A stretch of 64,000 nt of DNA from Kribbella aluminosa (GCF_017876295.1 NZ_JAGINT010000001.1:2542001-2606000); one strand, 5' to 3'; counted from the stretch's first letter, positions 56,015 through 64,000 are shown. Numbers and translations are program-made. The notes: generated from the sequence alone by a model not told the origin.

Positions 56015-56836
56015 TCAGAGGTGCTTGAGGATCTCTGTCACATGCTGACGAACAGGTTGCGCCACTTCGACCAGTTCGCCGCCGTCGGCGAATCGGAGAA
56101 GTCGTGTGGCGGCAGCAAGCGTGGCGATGCGCCCCGCCCGTGTGTCAAGGAACTCGGAAAGCGCTCGGCTGATCCTGCGGGCCAGGTCTGGATACGTCAG
56201 GCTCGTGCAGACGAGGGTGGCGGCGTCGTAGCCGGCGGGTGCTCTGCCCCAGGTTTCCCAGTCGAGGATGGCGAGTGTGGGAGCAGTGAGGTTGGCCCAA
56301 TGGAGGTCGCAGTGTGCGGTTGTCCAGGGGACGGACGTTATGTCGAGGTCGATACCGAAGAAGGCTCTGATGCCGTCGTTCACGTCGTCTGCGTCGATAC
56401 CATGCTGCGGCGTGGGGTGCGCAGCGAGTGCCTGCAGGGCATCGTTCAGCTCAGAGAGCCACTGATCGGAGAGATCGACCTCGCTGTACGGCACCATGCC
56501 GGTGGAGATGGCTGCGTCGGCAACAAAGGTACTGACCTCTCCGCGCATTCTCCGCGCGTTGTCTTCCCATTCTCTCCACCGCTTGACGACGGGTTTGGGT
56601 ACGTCGTGGATCGCGTTGGCAGCGACGTTCTGATCGAGGTAGTTGCCTTCGCCCCACTCCGGGTCGGCGTACACGACCCGGAGCCAGGCGTCTTCCCCGG
56701 AATCGAGGACACGGCAGCCGACCGAGTGCAGGCGTCCTGTGTGCAGTGGCGGACCGGTCCGCTCGACGCCGAACTCGTGTGCGGCCCAGTCCAGATGGGC
56801 TTCCATCCAGGTACGGCGTCGCCGATCGTCGCTCAC
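56015..56836 (-). CDS. APH-family phosphotransferase
   Basis: 273 residues. The kinase catalytic loop is H-C-D-L-H-W-A-N and the metal motif follows at LAILDWETWGRAPAGYDAATL, so the active site appears complete. The N-lobe is short and divergent. It is the last gene of the RiPP-linked minus-strand operon and overlaps the pentapeptide-repeat gene by ATGA. It may phosphorylate a small molecule or the peptide product, or serve as immunity; this is inference. Confidence 0.82.
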   Translation of the reverse strand: MSDDRRRRTWMEAHLDWAAHEFGVERTGPPLHTGRLHSVGCRVLDSGEDAWLRVVYADPEWGEGNYLDQNVAANAIHDVPKPVVKRWREWEDNARRMRGEVSTFVADAAISTGMVPYSEVDLSDQWLSELNDALQALAAHPTPQHGIDADDVNDGIRAFFGIDLDITSVPWTTAHCDLHWANLTAPTLAILDWETWGRAPAGYDAATLVCTSLTYPDLARRISRALSEFLDTRAGRIATLAAATRLLRFADGGELVEVAQPVRQHVTEILKHL

Positions 56837-57507
56837 CGATCGGCCTCGTCGGCGTAGCGCAGGTCGAGTTCGGACACGAGGGCCTCCGCGAGCTCCTGCC
56901 GTTGGACGCGGTCGATCAGGATGCCGTTGAGATTGCTGGCGCCGCGGATGGCGGACAGGTCGTTGTCGCGGAAGTCGAAGTCTGTGTAGGTGCCACCGTC
57001 GAACTCGACGGCGTCGAGTGTGCAGTTGGAAATGTGTCCGGCATGAAGCTCCGATCTGCGGAACGTGACCTCCTTAAAACGGGTACCGACGAAGACGATG
57101 GGGGTGCTTGCGTGGATCGTGTCGAAGGTCGTGTATTCGATCCGGCAGTCTTGGAAGACGACGTTGCTCCATTTGTTGTCGACGAAGTTCGCGCCAAGGA
57201 ACTTGCAGTCCCGGAACATCACCCGTGACAGGACACAATCGATCCAATCGCTCGACATCAGCACGCAGTGGTCAATCACGACCGATTGGAGCGTCGCCCC
57301 GGTGACGGTCACGCGCTGAGCCTCGATGCGGCTCAGCTTGCCGCCCGACAAGGTCGTGTCGGCGACTGCCAGGTGATGGGTAGACCGGTCGGCATACTCG
57401 AAGTCGGCCAGCGACGCAGCGCCTTCCAGGTCATCGACCGCAATGAGTTCGTCATCCTCGATGGAAGGTTTGAGGACCTTCGCCCGTCCGTACTCTTCAA
57501 TCTCCAT
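56833..57507 (-). CDS. Pentapeptide-repeat protein
   Basis: About 224 residues from ATG 57507 (GTG 57513 also possible). The middle is a run of A(D/N)LXX-like repeats in degenerate form: TLSGGKLSRIEAQRVTVTGATLQSVVIDHCVLMSSDWIDCVLSRVMFRDCKFLGANF. This should fold as a right-handed quadrilateral beta-helix. Such proteins (McbG, Qnr) often protect DNA gyrase from peptide toxins, so an immunity role for the RiPP made next door is an attractive but unproven reading. Confidence 0.82.
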   Translation of the reverse strand: MEIEEYGRAKVLKPSIEDDELIAVDDLEGAASLADFEYADRSTHHLAVADTTLSGGKLSRIEAQRVTVTGATLQSVVIDHCVLMSSDWIDCVLSRVMFRDCKFLGANFVDNKWSNVVFQDCRIEYTTFDTIHASTPIVFVGTRFKEVTFRRSELHAGHISNCTLDAVEFDGGTYTDFDFRDNDLSAIRGASNLNGILIDRVQRQELAEALVSELDLRYADEADR

Positions 57508-57543
57508 CGGCACTCGTTCGGAAGAGAAGTGACTGAGCTCAAC

Positions 57544-57726
57544 CTAGCGGTTCCGGAAGTAGATGGTCTTCTTCTTGAACGGCTTCGGCTTCTGAGCCCA
57601 GTTGTCCCAGCTCGACTTGTTGTTCCATCCGACCACGGCGGGCGGACGTGGTTCTTGCCGTCGGGCCTCGATCATCTCTGCGACGTAGCTGGAGTCGGTC
57701 GCTGCCAACTGCTCAAGGATCGTCAT
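57544..57726 (-). CDS. RiPP precursor peptide, multiple cyclophane-type motifs
   Basis: 60 residues. A leader (MTILEQLAATDSSYVAEMIE) is followed by a Pro-rich joint and a basic aromatic tail. From residue 34 on the tail contains W34-N-N, W40-D-N, W43-A-Q, F50-K-K and F57-R-N, each an aromatic residue followed two positions on by Asn, Gln or Lys. That is the aromatic-X-X pattern that radical SAM enzymes convert to three-residue cyclophanes (as in the AmcA, 3-CyFE and Xye groups). Its ATG overlaps the stop of the radical SAM gene (ATGA). The tail lacks a clear protease site. It resembles AmcA-type precursors, from memory. Confidence 0.75.
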   Translation of the reverse strand: MTILEQLAATDSSYVAEMIEARRQEPRPPAVVGWNNKSSWDNWAQKPKPFKKKTIYFRNR

Positions 57727-58730
57727 ACCGCGATCCTCCGCTCTGAATGGATGTCGTGGAGTGCGAGGACCACTGCTTGTGTCGAGGTTCGGCAGTGCTC
57801 AGTCTCTGTAGCGAGAAAGTTGCCGTGTTCGAAGTGCCTATTCCCGGCGTGCGCGCCTTGGCAGTGAGCGAAGAATTCGCAAATCGCCTTGCAGCGGTTG
57901 ATGCCGAGTCGGAACTCTTGCACGTACTTCAGTTCTGCGGCGCGATCGATGATGGCCGGGATCGGATCGTGCAGCACTGTTGCTTGCCGCGCCGTCAGCG
58001 GTAACGCCAGGTATTCGAGCAGATGCTCGACCTCTCGGACCTTCATCTGGGGATTGTCCCGACTCCAGCGGAACGTGTCGCGCCAGAAGCGCCGTGCCTG
58101 GTCGATCGTCGGTGTCTCGTCGTGCTGGTTCGTTCCCTCCTTCTCTTCCATGTTGATGCCCACGTATGGGCATCCGAGACTCGCAAGGAAGTCCAGTATC
58201 TCGCATGCCTCTCCGACGCTCCCTTGGTCGACAACCGCGATGGCAGTGAAGTGGATGTCTCGCTCTTCGAGCTTCGAGATCCCGGCAATGATTCGATCGA
58301 ACGCTGGCTCGCCGCGCCAGTCGATGCGATTGCCAGTCAGTTCCGGTGGAGCGTCGATACTGATTCCAATCGACACGTCGTACTCGACGAACAGCTCGCA
58401 CCATTCATCACTGATCAAGGTCGCGTTGGTCTGGATCACGTGCATGATCCGGCCCGCACGCCGTAACTGCTCGAACGGCGCCAGCAGTTCTCTCATCGCC
58501 TTGACTCCGATGGTCAACGGTTCGCCGCCGTGCCAGACGACCTCGAGTACGCCCTCGGATGGCCAGGCTGCCGGGATGCCGCCGGCGATCGCATGGGCTA
58601 CGGCGGGCGACATGTCCCGCTTCAGTTTCCGTCCTGGGAGGTAGCAATACGTGCAGTCCAGGTTGCAGAGTGACGTTGGCTGGAGGATGAGGGCTGCCGG
58701 TTCTGCGGCCAGCCAAGGCCACATCGACAT
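57723..58730 (-). CDS. Radical SAM/SPASM-type peptide maturase (cyclophane-forming, AmcB-like)
   Basis: About 335 residues. The [4Fe-4S] SAM cluster is C22-N-L-D-C26-T-Y-C29, followed by W-H-G-G-E-P (SAM-binding GGE). The C-terminal SPASM/twitch region has NRCKAICEFFAHCQG, then AGNRHFEHGNFLATETEHC, the cysteine pattern of peptide maturases that bind extra iron-sulfur clusters. It should abstract hydrogens from the precursor at 57544 to form carbon-carbon crosslinks. I start it at ATG 58730; GTG 58757 and ATG 58724 are in frame. It is the first gene of the RiPP operon. Confidence 0.88.
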   Translation of the reverse strand: MSMWPWLAAEPAALILQPTSLCNLDCTYCYLPGRKLKRDMSPAVAHAIAGGIPAAWPSEGVLEVVWHGGEPLTIGVKAMRELLAPFEQLRRAGRIMHVIQTNATLISDEWCELFVEYDVSIGISIDAPPELTGNRIDWRGEPAFDRIIAGISKLEERDIHFTAIAVVDQGSVGEACEILDFLASLGCPYVGINMEEKEGTNQHDETPTIDQARRFWRDTFRWSRDNPQMKVREVEHLLEYLALPLTARQATVLHDPIPAIIDRAAELKYVQEFRLGINRCKAICEFFAHCQGAHAGNRHFEHGNFLATETEHCRTSTQAVVLALHDIHSERRIAV

Positions 58731-58770
58731 TGCACAGGCAGCTGGTGGAACCAGCACGCCTCTTCAGAAG

Positions 58771-58956
58771 GTGAAGCTGGGCACAGCGCGTGGACACATC
58801 CTGCTGTCTGACCGTGACACCCGTTCAGAGGGATTGTCGACGCTGGAGCGGTGTCGTGAGCTCGCGGTCGCGCACCAGTTGCTTCACCAGGTGTCGAGCA
58901 TCGACCGGATCATGGGATCGATCCAGGATCCAGCAAACCGACGAAAGGTGAGTTGA
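58771..58956 (+). CDS. Possible small protein upstream of the YdcF-like gene
   Basis: About 61 residues (GTG start), helical and charged (LERCRELAVAHQLLHQVSSIDRIMGSIQDP). Its TGA overlaps the ATG of the next gene (TGATG), which suggests coupled translation. It lies divergent to the radical SAM gene. There is no recognisable domain and only weak start evidence, so it may be spurious. Confidence 0.4.
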   Translation: MKLGTARGHILLSDRDTRSEGLSTLERCRELAVAHQLLHQVSSIDRIMGSIQDPANRRKVS

Positions 58957-59615
58957 TGACCGACAGAGCTTCCGCGAAGGATCTCCACGACGCACGGACG
59001 ATCTGGGACTACCACCTCATGCACCACGAGCTGGAACCGACCGATGTAGGGATCGGCCTGGGCAGCCACGATCTCGGCGTTGCGACCTTCGCCGCGAAGC
59101 TGTACCACGAGCAACTATTCCCGATGATCGTCTTCACAGGAGCCAGCAGCCGCACGACTGCAGCACGCTTCCCGCGCGGCGAGGCCGTGCACTACCGGGA
59201 ACACGCCATCGAACTCGGTGTGCCTTCAGCCGCAATCAGGATCGAACCGAGGGCTACCAACACCGGCGAGAACCTAACCCTGACACGAGACTTGCTGGCG
59301 GCTGCCGACACCCAGGCAAGCACCGTGCTGTTGATCTCGAAGCCCTACATGGAGAGGCGGGCATACGCCACCTGTCGCAAGGTCTGGCCCGATGTTCGAG
59401 CCATCTGCGCTTCGGAACCGATTAGCTTCAACGACTACCTTGCGAGTATCGGCGACACCAAGCTCGTGCTGGACATGCTGGTAGGTGATCTGCAGCGGGT
59501 GATCGAGTATCCGGCCCTTGGTTTCGCGATCGATCAGGACATCCCGGATGAGGTCGATACCGCGTACCACCGGCTGATCTCCGCCGGGTATACCAGCCGC
59601 CTGATGACAACATGA
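58956..59615 (+). CDS. YdcF-family (DUF218/ElyC-SanA-like) protein
   Basis: 219 residues from ATG 58956 behind AAAGGTGAG. It shows DVGIGLGSHDLGVATFAAKLYHEQLFPMIVFTGA, HYREHAIELGVPSAAIRIEPRATNTGENLTLTRDLL and LLISKPYMERRAYATC, the DUF218 pattern. It lacks the membrane anchor of ElyC/SanA, so it is a soluble YdcF type. It is coupled to the WbqC gene by ATGA and divergent from the radical SAM gene. A role in peptide tailoring is possible but unproven. Confidence 0.85.
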   Translation: MTDRASAKDLHDARTIWDYHLMHHELEPTDVGIGLGSHDLGVATFAAKLYHEQLFPMIVFTGASSRTTAARFPRGEAVHYREHAIELGVPSAAIRIEPRATNTGENLTLTRDLLAAADTQASTVLLISKPYMERRAYATCRKVWPDVRAICASEPISFNDYLASIGDTKLVLDMLVGDLQRVIEYPALGFAIDQDIPDEVDTAYHRLISAGYTSRLMTT

Positions 59616-60379
59616 ATCGACCGCGTGGCTTGCGCTGCGCAATCCATCAGCCGAACCTCTTCCCGCGCCTGTCCACGCTCGCGAAGTTGTTCGCCGCGGA
59701 CGTCTGGATTGCACTGGACGATGTCCAGTTCGCGCGCCGGGACTATCAGCACCGGGCCAGGCTGGGACGACGTGACGACCCAGGTGCTCAACAATGGATG
59801 TCCCTACCGGTCCATGCACCGAGTGGCCGCCGCAGTCTTATCAGTGACATTCGTTTGCTGGAACGGGATCGATCGACTCGCCGCGTCCTCAGGATGACGA
59901 GACAGCATCATGGCCGCGGCCCGCATTGGTCAGCCATCGATACCAGCATCGACCGAGTAGCCGACAGGATCGTCCACACCGAGTCACTCGCAGAGGTGGC
60001 GATCGAATCCACCGTTTCGCTTCTCGAGTTGCTGCGCTGGCCGGGCAGAGTCGTCCGCAGTAGCGACTTCCACGTGTCGGTCGAGCGATCCGCCCGTCTC
60101 GCTGAGCTCACGCTCGCTGTCGGTGCGGCTGCGTACGTCTGCGGAACAGGCGGCGCCGGCTACCTGCGTCCGGACCCGTTCCGAGAGCGCGGTGTCGAGA
60201 TCGTCCGCTTCTCGGTTCCAACGGAGGGGAACTCGGTGGTTTGGGCAGCCGCTACGCGGCTCAGCAGCCTCGCCGCCCTGGCCGAAGCTGGTGCATCGGC
60301 GGTGCATCAGGCGTTCGCGGACGACGTCGACCTCGGCCGCCGGATGGCCCCTCCGTCAGGGCCTGCTCGTTTGATGTGA
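59612..60379 (+). CDS. WbqC-family protein
   Basis: 255 residues. It opens CAIHQPNLFPRLSTLAKLFAADVWIALDDVQFARRDYQHRARL, the WbqC signature. Later parts are DFHVSVERSARLAELTLAVGAAAYVCGTGGAGYL. Family members occur in O-antigen and lipid-sugar loci, and in some RiPP loci; the reaction is uncertain. ATG 59612 overlaps the YdcF stop (ATGA). It converges on the HNH gene. Confidence 0.88.
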   Translation: MNRPRGLRCAIHQPNLFPRLSTLAKLFAADVWIALDDVQFARRDYQHRARLGRRDDPGAQQWMSLPVHAPSGRRSLISDIRLLERDRSTRRVLRMTRQHHGRGPHWSAIDTSIDRVADRIVHTESLAEVAIESTVSLLELLRWPGRVVRSSDFHVSVERSARLAELTLAVGAAAYVCGTGGAGYLRPDPFRERGVEIVRFSVPTEGNSVVWAAATRLSSLAALAEAGASAVHQAFADDVDLGRRMAPPSGPARLM

Positions 60380-60389
60380 TGTTGGCCGG

Positions 60390-60409
60390 AGGCACGACGG
60401 AGCGTGCCT
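60390..60409. terminator. Convergent hairpin between WbqC and HNH genes
   Basis: AGGCACG (60390-60396), a six-base loop ACGGAG, then CGTGCCT (60403-60409). It is a perfect 7-bp stem between two convergent genes, so it could stop transcription from both sides. Confidence 0.5.
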
Positions 60410-61303
60410 TCAGCTGGCCTGGAATTGGTTGTAGCGCCAGGCGAGGGCTTCGGGGTCGGGGTGTTCGAGTTTGCGGCGGGGGAGCGTGATCGTGGACCCG
60501 TGCATTCGCTGCAGGCCGTACTTGAGCATGGGGCCGTCGCGTTCCTCGAGCAGCTCTCGGTTGATCTCGACGACGTTGTCCGGGCGGATGCCCATCAGGT
60601 TCTGGTCGTAGGCGGCGTGGTGGATCTTGCAGAGGCTGAGGCCGTTGCTGACGTGTGGGACGCCGGCCTCGTGCGAGTCGGGCATGATGTGTGCGGCGTC
60701 GAGGAGTTCGCCATGGTGAAGGTGGCAGACCGCGCAGCGGGTTTCGTACGCACGGATCACCGATGCCCGAAACACTGGTTGATGGAGTCGCCTGCGGGTG
60801 ACCTGCTCGGCGTACTGCTTGACCTGCTCCTTCAGGTTCTGCGGGTCCGGGATGAAGCGCAGCGATTCGTCCAACGCGATCAAGAAGATCCGGGCGGTTG
60901 GGTCGTCGGCGACGGCGTAGACAGGGAAGATCGGAACGAACACGCCTGCCTCCAGCCAACGGAGCAGGATCATCGGCAGGCTAGGCGCGATGGCTGCTCG
61001 GAGCTTTCGGTTGTCGCCTTCGGCGGAATCTCTTTGATACGCATACACGTAGTACCCCTGATCGACTTGTCGGTCGTCGTACTGCCCGTCCTGCTTACTG
61101 AGAATCGACAGCGTCGCGTGGAAGTCACGGGGATTTCGGATTCCGCGTCCTTGGTCGATCAATGGCAGACGCTGCCCATCGATCTCGAAGTTCGCGAGCT
61201 GGGCGCGAGTGACAGTTCCGCCTGACTGATCGCGGAGATGGGCTAGGCGTTCCAGGATCCGCTCGCGCAGCACGAGTTCGTCGGACAGGCTGAGGTTCGT
61301 CAA
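60410..61303 (-). CDS. HNH endonuclease
   Basis: 297 residues. The C-terminal third holds the HNH fold with zinc cysteines: RCAVCHLHHGELLDAAHIMPDSHEAGVPHVSNGLSLCKIHHAAYD, where catalytic His and Asn are plain. The N-terminal part (about 160 residues) has DQGRGIRNPRDFHATLSILS and YYVYAYQRDS, resembling the DNA-recognition front of PvuRts/ScoMcrA-like HNH enzymes that read modified bases. It follows the helicase gene by 22 bases on the same strand and is probably co-expressed. Confidence 0.87.
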   Translation of the reverse strand: MTNLSLSDELVLRERILERLAHLRDQSGGTVTRAQLANFEIDGQRLPLIDQGRGIRNPRDFHATLSILSKQDGQYDDRQVDQGYYVYAYQRDSAEGDNRKLRAAIAPSLPMILLRWLEAGVFVPIFPVYAVADDPTARIFLIALDESLRFIPDPQNLKEQVKQYAEQVTRRRLHQPVFRASVIRAYETRCAVCHLHHGELLDAAHIMPDSHEAGVPHVSNGLSLCKIHHAAYDQNLMGIRPDNVVEINRELLEERDGPMLKYGLQRMHGSTITLPRRKLEHPDPEALAWRYNQFQAS

Positions 61304-61325
61304 CTGCGCTTCTCCTGGCTGTGGG

Positions 61326-64000
61326 TCATGCCACGACCGACGCGGCTTGGAACATCTCTGTGGGCATTGGACGATCGAGTTGCCAGGTGATCGCTATCGG
61401 GCGGTCGCCGGTGTGGGAGGTGTACGTCGCCGGGCCGAGGAAGAGGTATGGCGAGGTGCCGAGCTCGGTGAGCTTATGTTCGCGGGCGAAGATCAGGATC
61501 TTCGTGTCGTGGTCGCGGTGATTGAGATACCGCTGACCTACCTTCGATGAGACCGAGGTGTTGCTCTGGGTCTCCCAGTGGAAGAGCGAGGGACTGATCG
61601 CGTAGTCGCGGTACATCGTTGTCGGCGAGTAGTCCGCCTCGGATTTCACGAGGGTCACCAGGAAGGCGTCAGAGTTCCGCGGCTCCGAGTACAAGACACC
61701 GGATTGAAACGTACTCGGCCGGCGCTCGAAGTTGGCGTAGTCGAGGGCCGCGAGAATCTCCTCGCGCTGATAGCGCGCGTGAACGCGAAGCGCTAGATCG
61801 CCGAGCCGCCCAGTCAGCGGTATGGCGCGATGCCGGGCATGATCCATCGCGAAGTTGGTGACCTCGAGCAGCTCGTCGCGAACGGCGCGCTCCTGCCGGA
61901 GGGCGCGGAAGCCGTCGGTGTACGACGTGAATCCGCCACCGTTGGGCCATAGCGAGAAGAACAGCATGCGCGCGAACGTGCGTTGCAGCGGCGCAAGCTC
62001 GTCGTACGCCGGTCCGTCGTCCTGCAGGAGTCGTCGATAGGTCTGAGCGCGTTCCGGATCGTCGACGTGGGCAAGCGCCCGGACCCGGCGGAGCAGCACG
62101 GTCTCATTCGACGATCCGTCGCGCGTGGGCATCCCGGCGTCTCGGCGAAGCGACGTCCAGCTCCGACCGCTGCGCAGTACGTCGCTGAGCTCGACGCCGG
62201 TCTCGTGCACAAAGGTGCCGAGGTCTTGGTCTCCCTGTGACCTCAGCTCCCGGATCATATCCTGCCAACGACCGGCGACCTGGCCCTTGAGATTGGAGAG
62301 GACGACCTCCTGGGCGACCTTGTCGAGGACGATCTGGCACCCAGAGGGCAACGCTGGGAAGCCTTGTTTGACTTGGTCTTCGAGCCCCTTACGAGTCTTG
62401 CCGGTGAGTGCTCGGAACCTCAGGTCAAACCGAAACTCCTTGCGCTGGTGCCCGACGAAGTCAAGCGCAGTGAGGACAGGCTTGCCGTCGGACTGACGTA
62501 GTCCGCGTCCTAGTTGCTGCAGGAAAACAGTTGGACTCTCCGTCGGACGAAGGAACAGCACGGTGTCGACCTCGGGAAGGTCCAGGCCCTCGTTGAACAG
62601 GTCGGCCGCGAAGAGAGCGTTAACTCGACGATCCTTCAGGTCCCGCAGGGCCTGATCGCGCACGGCTGTTGAGGTCTCACCGGAGACCGCCTGCGCGGGA
62701 ATGCCGGCCTCGTTGAAGGTCTTTGCCATGTATTCGGCGTGGGCGACCGAGACGCAGAAGCCGAGTGCCCTCATGGTGCGCACATCTGAGAGCTTGTCTT
62801 GGACCTCGCGCAAGACGACGGCCGAGCGATTGTCGTTTCCCGTGTAGAGCTCCTCCAACTGCCGCTCGTCGTACCGTCCGCGCTTCCATTGCAGCTCGTT
62901 GAGCTGAGTCCCGTCCGCGATCCCAAAGTAGTGGAATGGACAGAGTAGATCGGCCGATAGCGCATCCCAGAGGCGTAGCTCAACGGCGGTGCGACCACCG
63001 AAGAAGCTGAGCAGGTCGAAGCCGTCGGTGCGTTCCGGCGTCGCTGTCAGCCCGAGCAGCTCGTCGGGTTGTAGGTGATTGAGCAGTCGCCGGTACGTCG
63101 GTGCTGCGGCGTGGTGGAACTCGTCGACGACCACGATGTTGAAGGCGTCCGCCGGCATTGAGGTGACGTCGTACGCCGTCAACGCCTGGACGGACGCGAA
63201 GACGTGTCGCCAACGTTCCGGGCGCGCGCCCGAGTGGTACTCCTCGCCGAAGCTGGCATCCGCGAGAACCTCGCGGTACGTGCGGAGCGACTGCTGCAGA
63301 ATCTCGCGCCGATGAGCGACAAACAGGAGCGAGGGCGCAGGCTCACCGCGCTTGAGTGCTGCGTCGCGGAGCCGTCGGTAGTCGAGAGCTGCGATCACGG
63401 TCTTGCCGGTGCCGGTCGCTGCGACGACCAGGTTGCGATGCCGATCATGTACTTCACGCTCGACTTCGATCTCCTCAAGCATCTCAGCCTGATACGGACG
63501 CGGGCGTACTTCGAGGCCGGCGAGCGAGATCGTGACCCGATTGGACGACGTACGGCCGCTGGCTTCTGCCAGCGCATCGTCGAGCCGATCGCGGTCGCGC
63601 GCCGGGTCGTACGACTCGAAGGTGGAGTCGTTCCAGTACGTATCGAAGGTTGCGCCGAACTTGTTCAGCAAGCCCGGCGTAGCGATCCGGGAGAGCCGGA
63701 CATTCCATTCGACCCCGTCCAGCAGCGCCGCTCGGGACAGGTTCGATGAGCCGACGTACGCCGTGTCGAAGGCAGTCGTGCGGCGAAACAGCCACGCCTT
63801 CGCATGCAGCCGCGTGCGGAGTACGTCGTACTGGATCTTGACCTCCGCACCGAAGTCGTTGACGAGTCGGTCGAGGGCGGTGCGGTCCGTTGCACCCAGG
63901 TACGTGGTGGTGATGACGCGGAACGGGGCGCGCCGGAGCCGGAGGCGCTGGAGCTCCGGCTCGAGCAGTCGGAGGCCGTACCACTTCACGAAGGCGCAGA
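61326..64000 (-). CDS. PLD-nuclease / DEAD-box helicase, DUF3427 type (5' end outside window)
   Basis: At least 890 residues, open to the right edge. The visible N-terminal part holds a phospholipase D nuclease motif (RLHAKAWLF...YVGSSNLSRAALLDG). Then a superfamily 2 helicase follows: PYQAEMLEEI, Walker A VAATGTGKTV, VVVDEFHHAAAPTYRRL (DEFH box), LGLTATPERTDG, NALFAADLFNEGLDLPEVDTVLFLRPTESPTVFLQQLGRGLRQ. The C-terminal 300 residues match the DUF3427 region (WETQSNTSVSSKVGQRYLNH). Such proteins occur in phage defence loci beside HNH nucleases. The start and the first part of the PLD domain are missing. Confidence 0.92.
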   Translation of the reverse strand, partial: CAFVKWYGLRLLEPELQRLRLRRAPFRVITTTYLGATDRTALDRLVNDFGAEVKIQYDVLRTRLHAKAWLFRRTTAFDTAYVGSSNLSRAALLDGVEWNVRLSRIATPGLLNKFGATFDTYWNDSTFESYDPARDRDRLDDALAEASGRTSSNRVTISLAGLEVRPRPYQAEMLEEIEVEREVHDRHRNLVVAATGTGKTVIAALDYRRLRDAALKRGEPAPSLLFVAHRREILQQSLRTYREVLADASFGEEYHSGARPERWRHVFASVQALTAYDVTSMPADAFNIVVVDEFHHAAAPTYRRLLNHLQPDELLGLTATPERTDGFDLLSFFGGRTAVELRLWDALSADLLCPFHYFGIADGTQLNELQWKRGRYDERQLEELYTGNDNRSAVVLREVQDKLSDVRTMRALGFCVSVAHAEYMAKTFNEAGIPAQAVSGETSTAVRDQALRDLKDRRVNALFAADLFNEGLDLPEVDTVLFLRPTESPTVFLQQLGRGLRQSDGKPVLTALDFVGHQRKEFRFDLRFRALTGKTRKGLEDQVKQGFPALPSGCQIVLDKVAQEVVLSNLKGQVAGRWQDMIRELRSQGDQDLGTFVHETGVELSDVLRSGRSWTSLRRDAGMPTRDGSSNETVLLRRVRALAHVDDPERAQTYRRLLQDDGPAYDELAPLQRTFARMLFFSLWPNGGGFTSYTDGFRALRQERAVRDELLEVTNFAMDHARHRAIPLTGRLGDLALRVHARYQREEILAALDYANFERRPSTFQSGVLYSEPRNSDAFLVTLVKSEADYSPTTMYRDYAISPSLFHWETQSNTSVSSKVGQRYLNHRDHDTKILIFAREHKLTELGTSPYLFLGPATYTSHTGDRPIAITWQLDRPMPTEMFQAASVVA

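Overview
The window is high-GC DNA with many GTG starts, ATGA/GTGA-coupled operons, TANNNT-type -10 elements and protein families typical of soil actinomycetes. A Kribbella/Nocardioides-like host is my inference; no rRNA or marker gene is present to prove it. About 60 genes or gene remnants can be supported.

Region 1 (1-33.7 kb) is a dense catabolic island. It holds dehydrogenases, two CoA-type steps (a class III CoA-transferase and a split MaoC hydratase), a VOC-type extradiol dioxygenase, a flavin monooxygenase, a P450 with its ferredoxin, several amidohydrolases, an RraA-type aldolase, an FMN hydroxyacid oxidase, a GlcD-type oxidase and a branched-chain-amino-acid-type ABC importer (livH-livMG-livF-binding protein). 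The set suggests import and oxidative, CoA-linked breakdown of an unidentified, possibly aromatic or alicyclic acid. One IclR regulator (5877-6653) lies inside. A palindrome, GTTCCG-N5-CGGAAC, recurs exactly or nearly so in most divergent or upstream gaps of this island, so the scattered operons look like one regulon. The island ends with a UPF0261/Tm-1-like and TIM-barrel gene pair and a damaged copy of the tail of the GlcD-type gene.

Region 2 (34.4-43.9 kb) is a sugar locus. It has a GH2 beta-galactosidase broken by a one-base frameshift, a LacI regulator, and a divergent operon of a Gfo/Idh/MocA dehydrogenase, a DUF6807 protein, two sugar permeases and a Tat/lipoprotein-type binding protein. 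Two strong LacI-type palindromes overlie the operon promoter.

Region 3 (43.9-48.1 kb) is a scar. It holds an intact IS3-family element (1314 bp, 25-bp inverted repeats, 4-bp target duplication), gene-poor DNA, and a frameshifted relic of a VirD4/TraG-like conjugation coupling ATPase.

Region 4 (48.1-56 kb) holds ordinary chromosomal genes: an L,D-transpeptidase lipoprotein, a GNAT acetyltransferase, an internally deleted phosphotransferase, a SEC-C protein, two LysR regulators and two aldo/keto reductases. One LysR/reductase pair shares a palindromic operator that covers the LysR start codon.

Region 5 (56-60.4 kb) is the most interesting part: a small RiPP locus. A SPASM-type radical SAM enzyme is translationally coupled to a 60-residue precursor whose tail carries repeated three-residue cyclophane-type motifs (WNN, WDN, WAQ, FKK, FRN). 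Around it are a pentapeptide-repeat protein, an APH-like kinase, a YdcF-like protein and a WbqC-family protein. Region 6 (60.4 kb to the end) has an HNH endonuclease beside a PLD-nuclease/DEAD-helicase protein that runs off the window, a defence-like pair.
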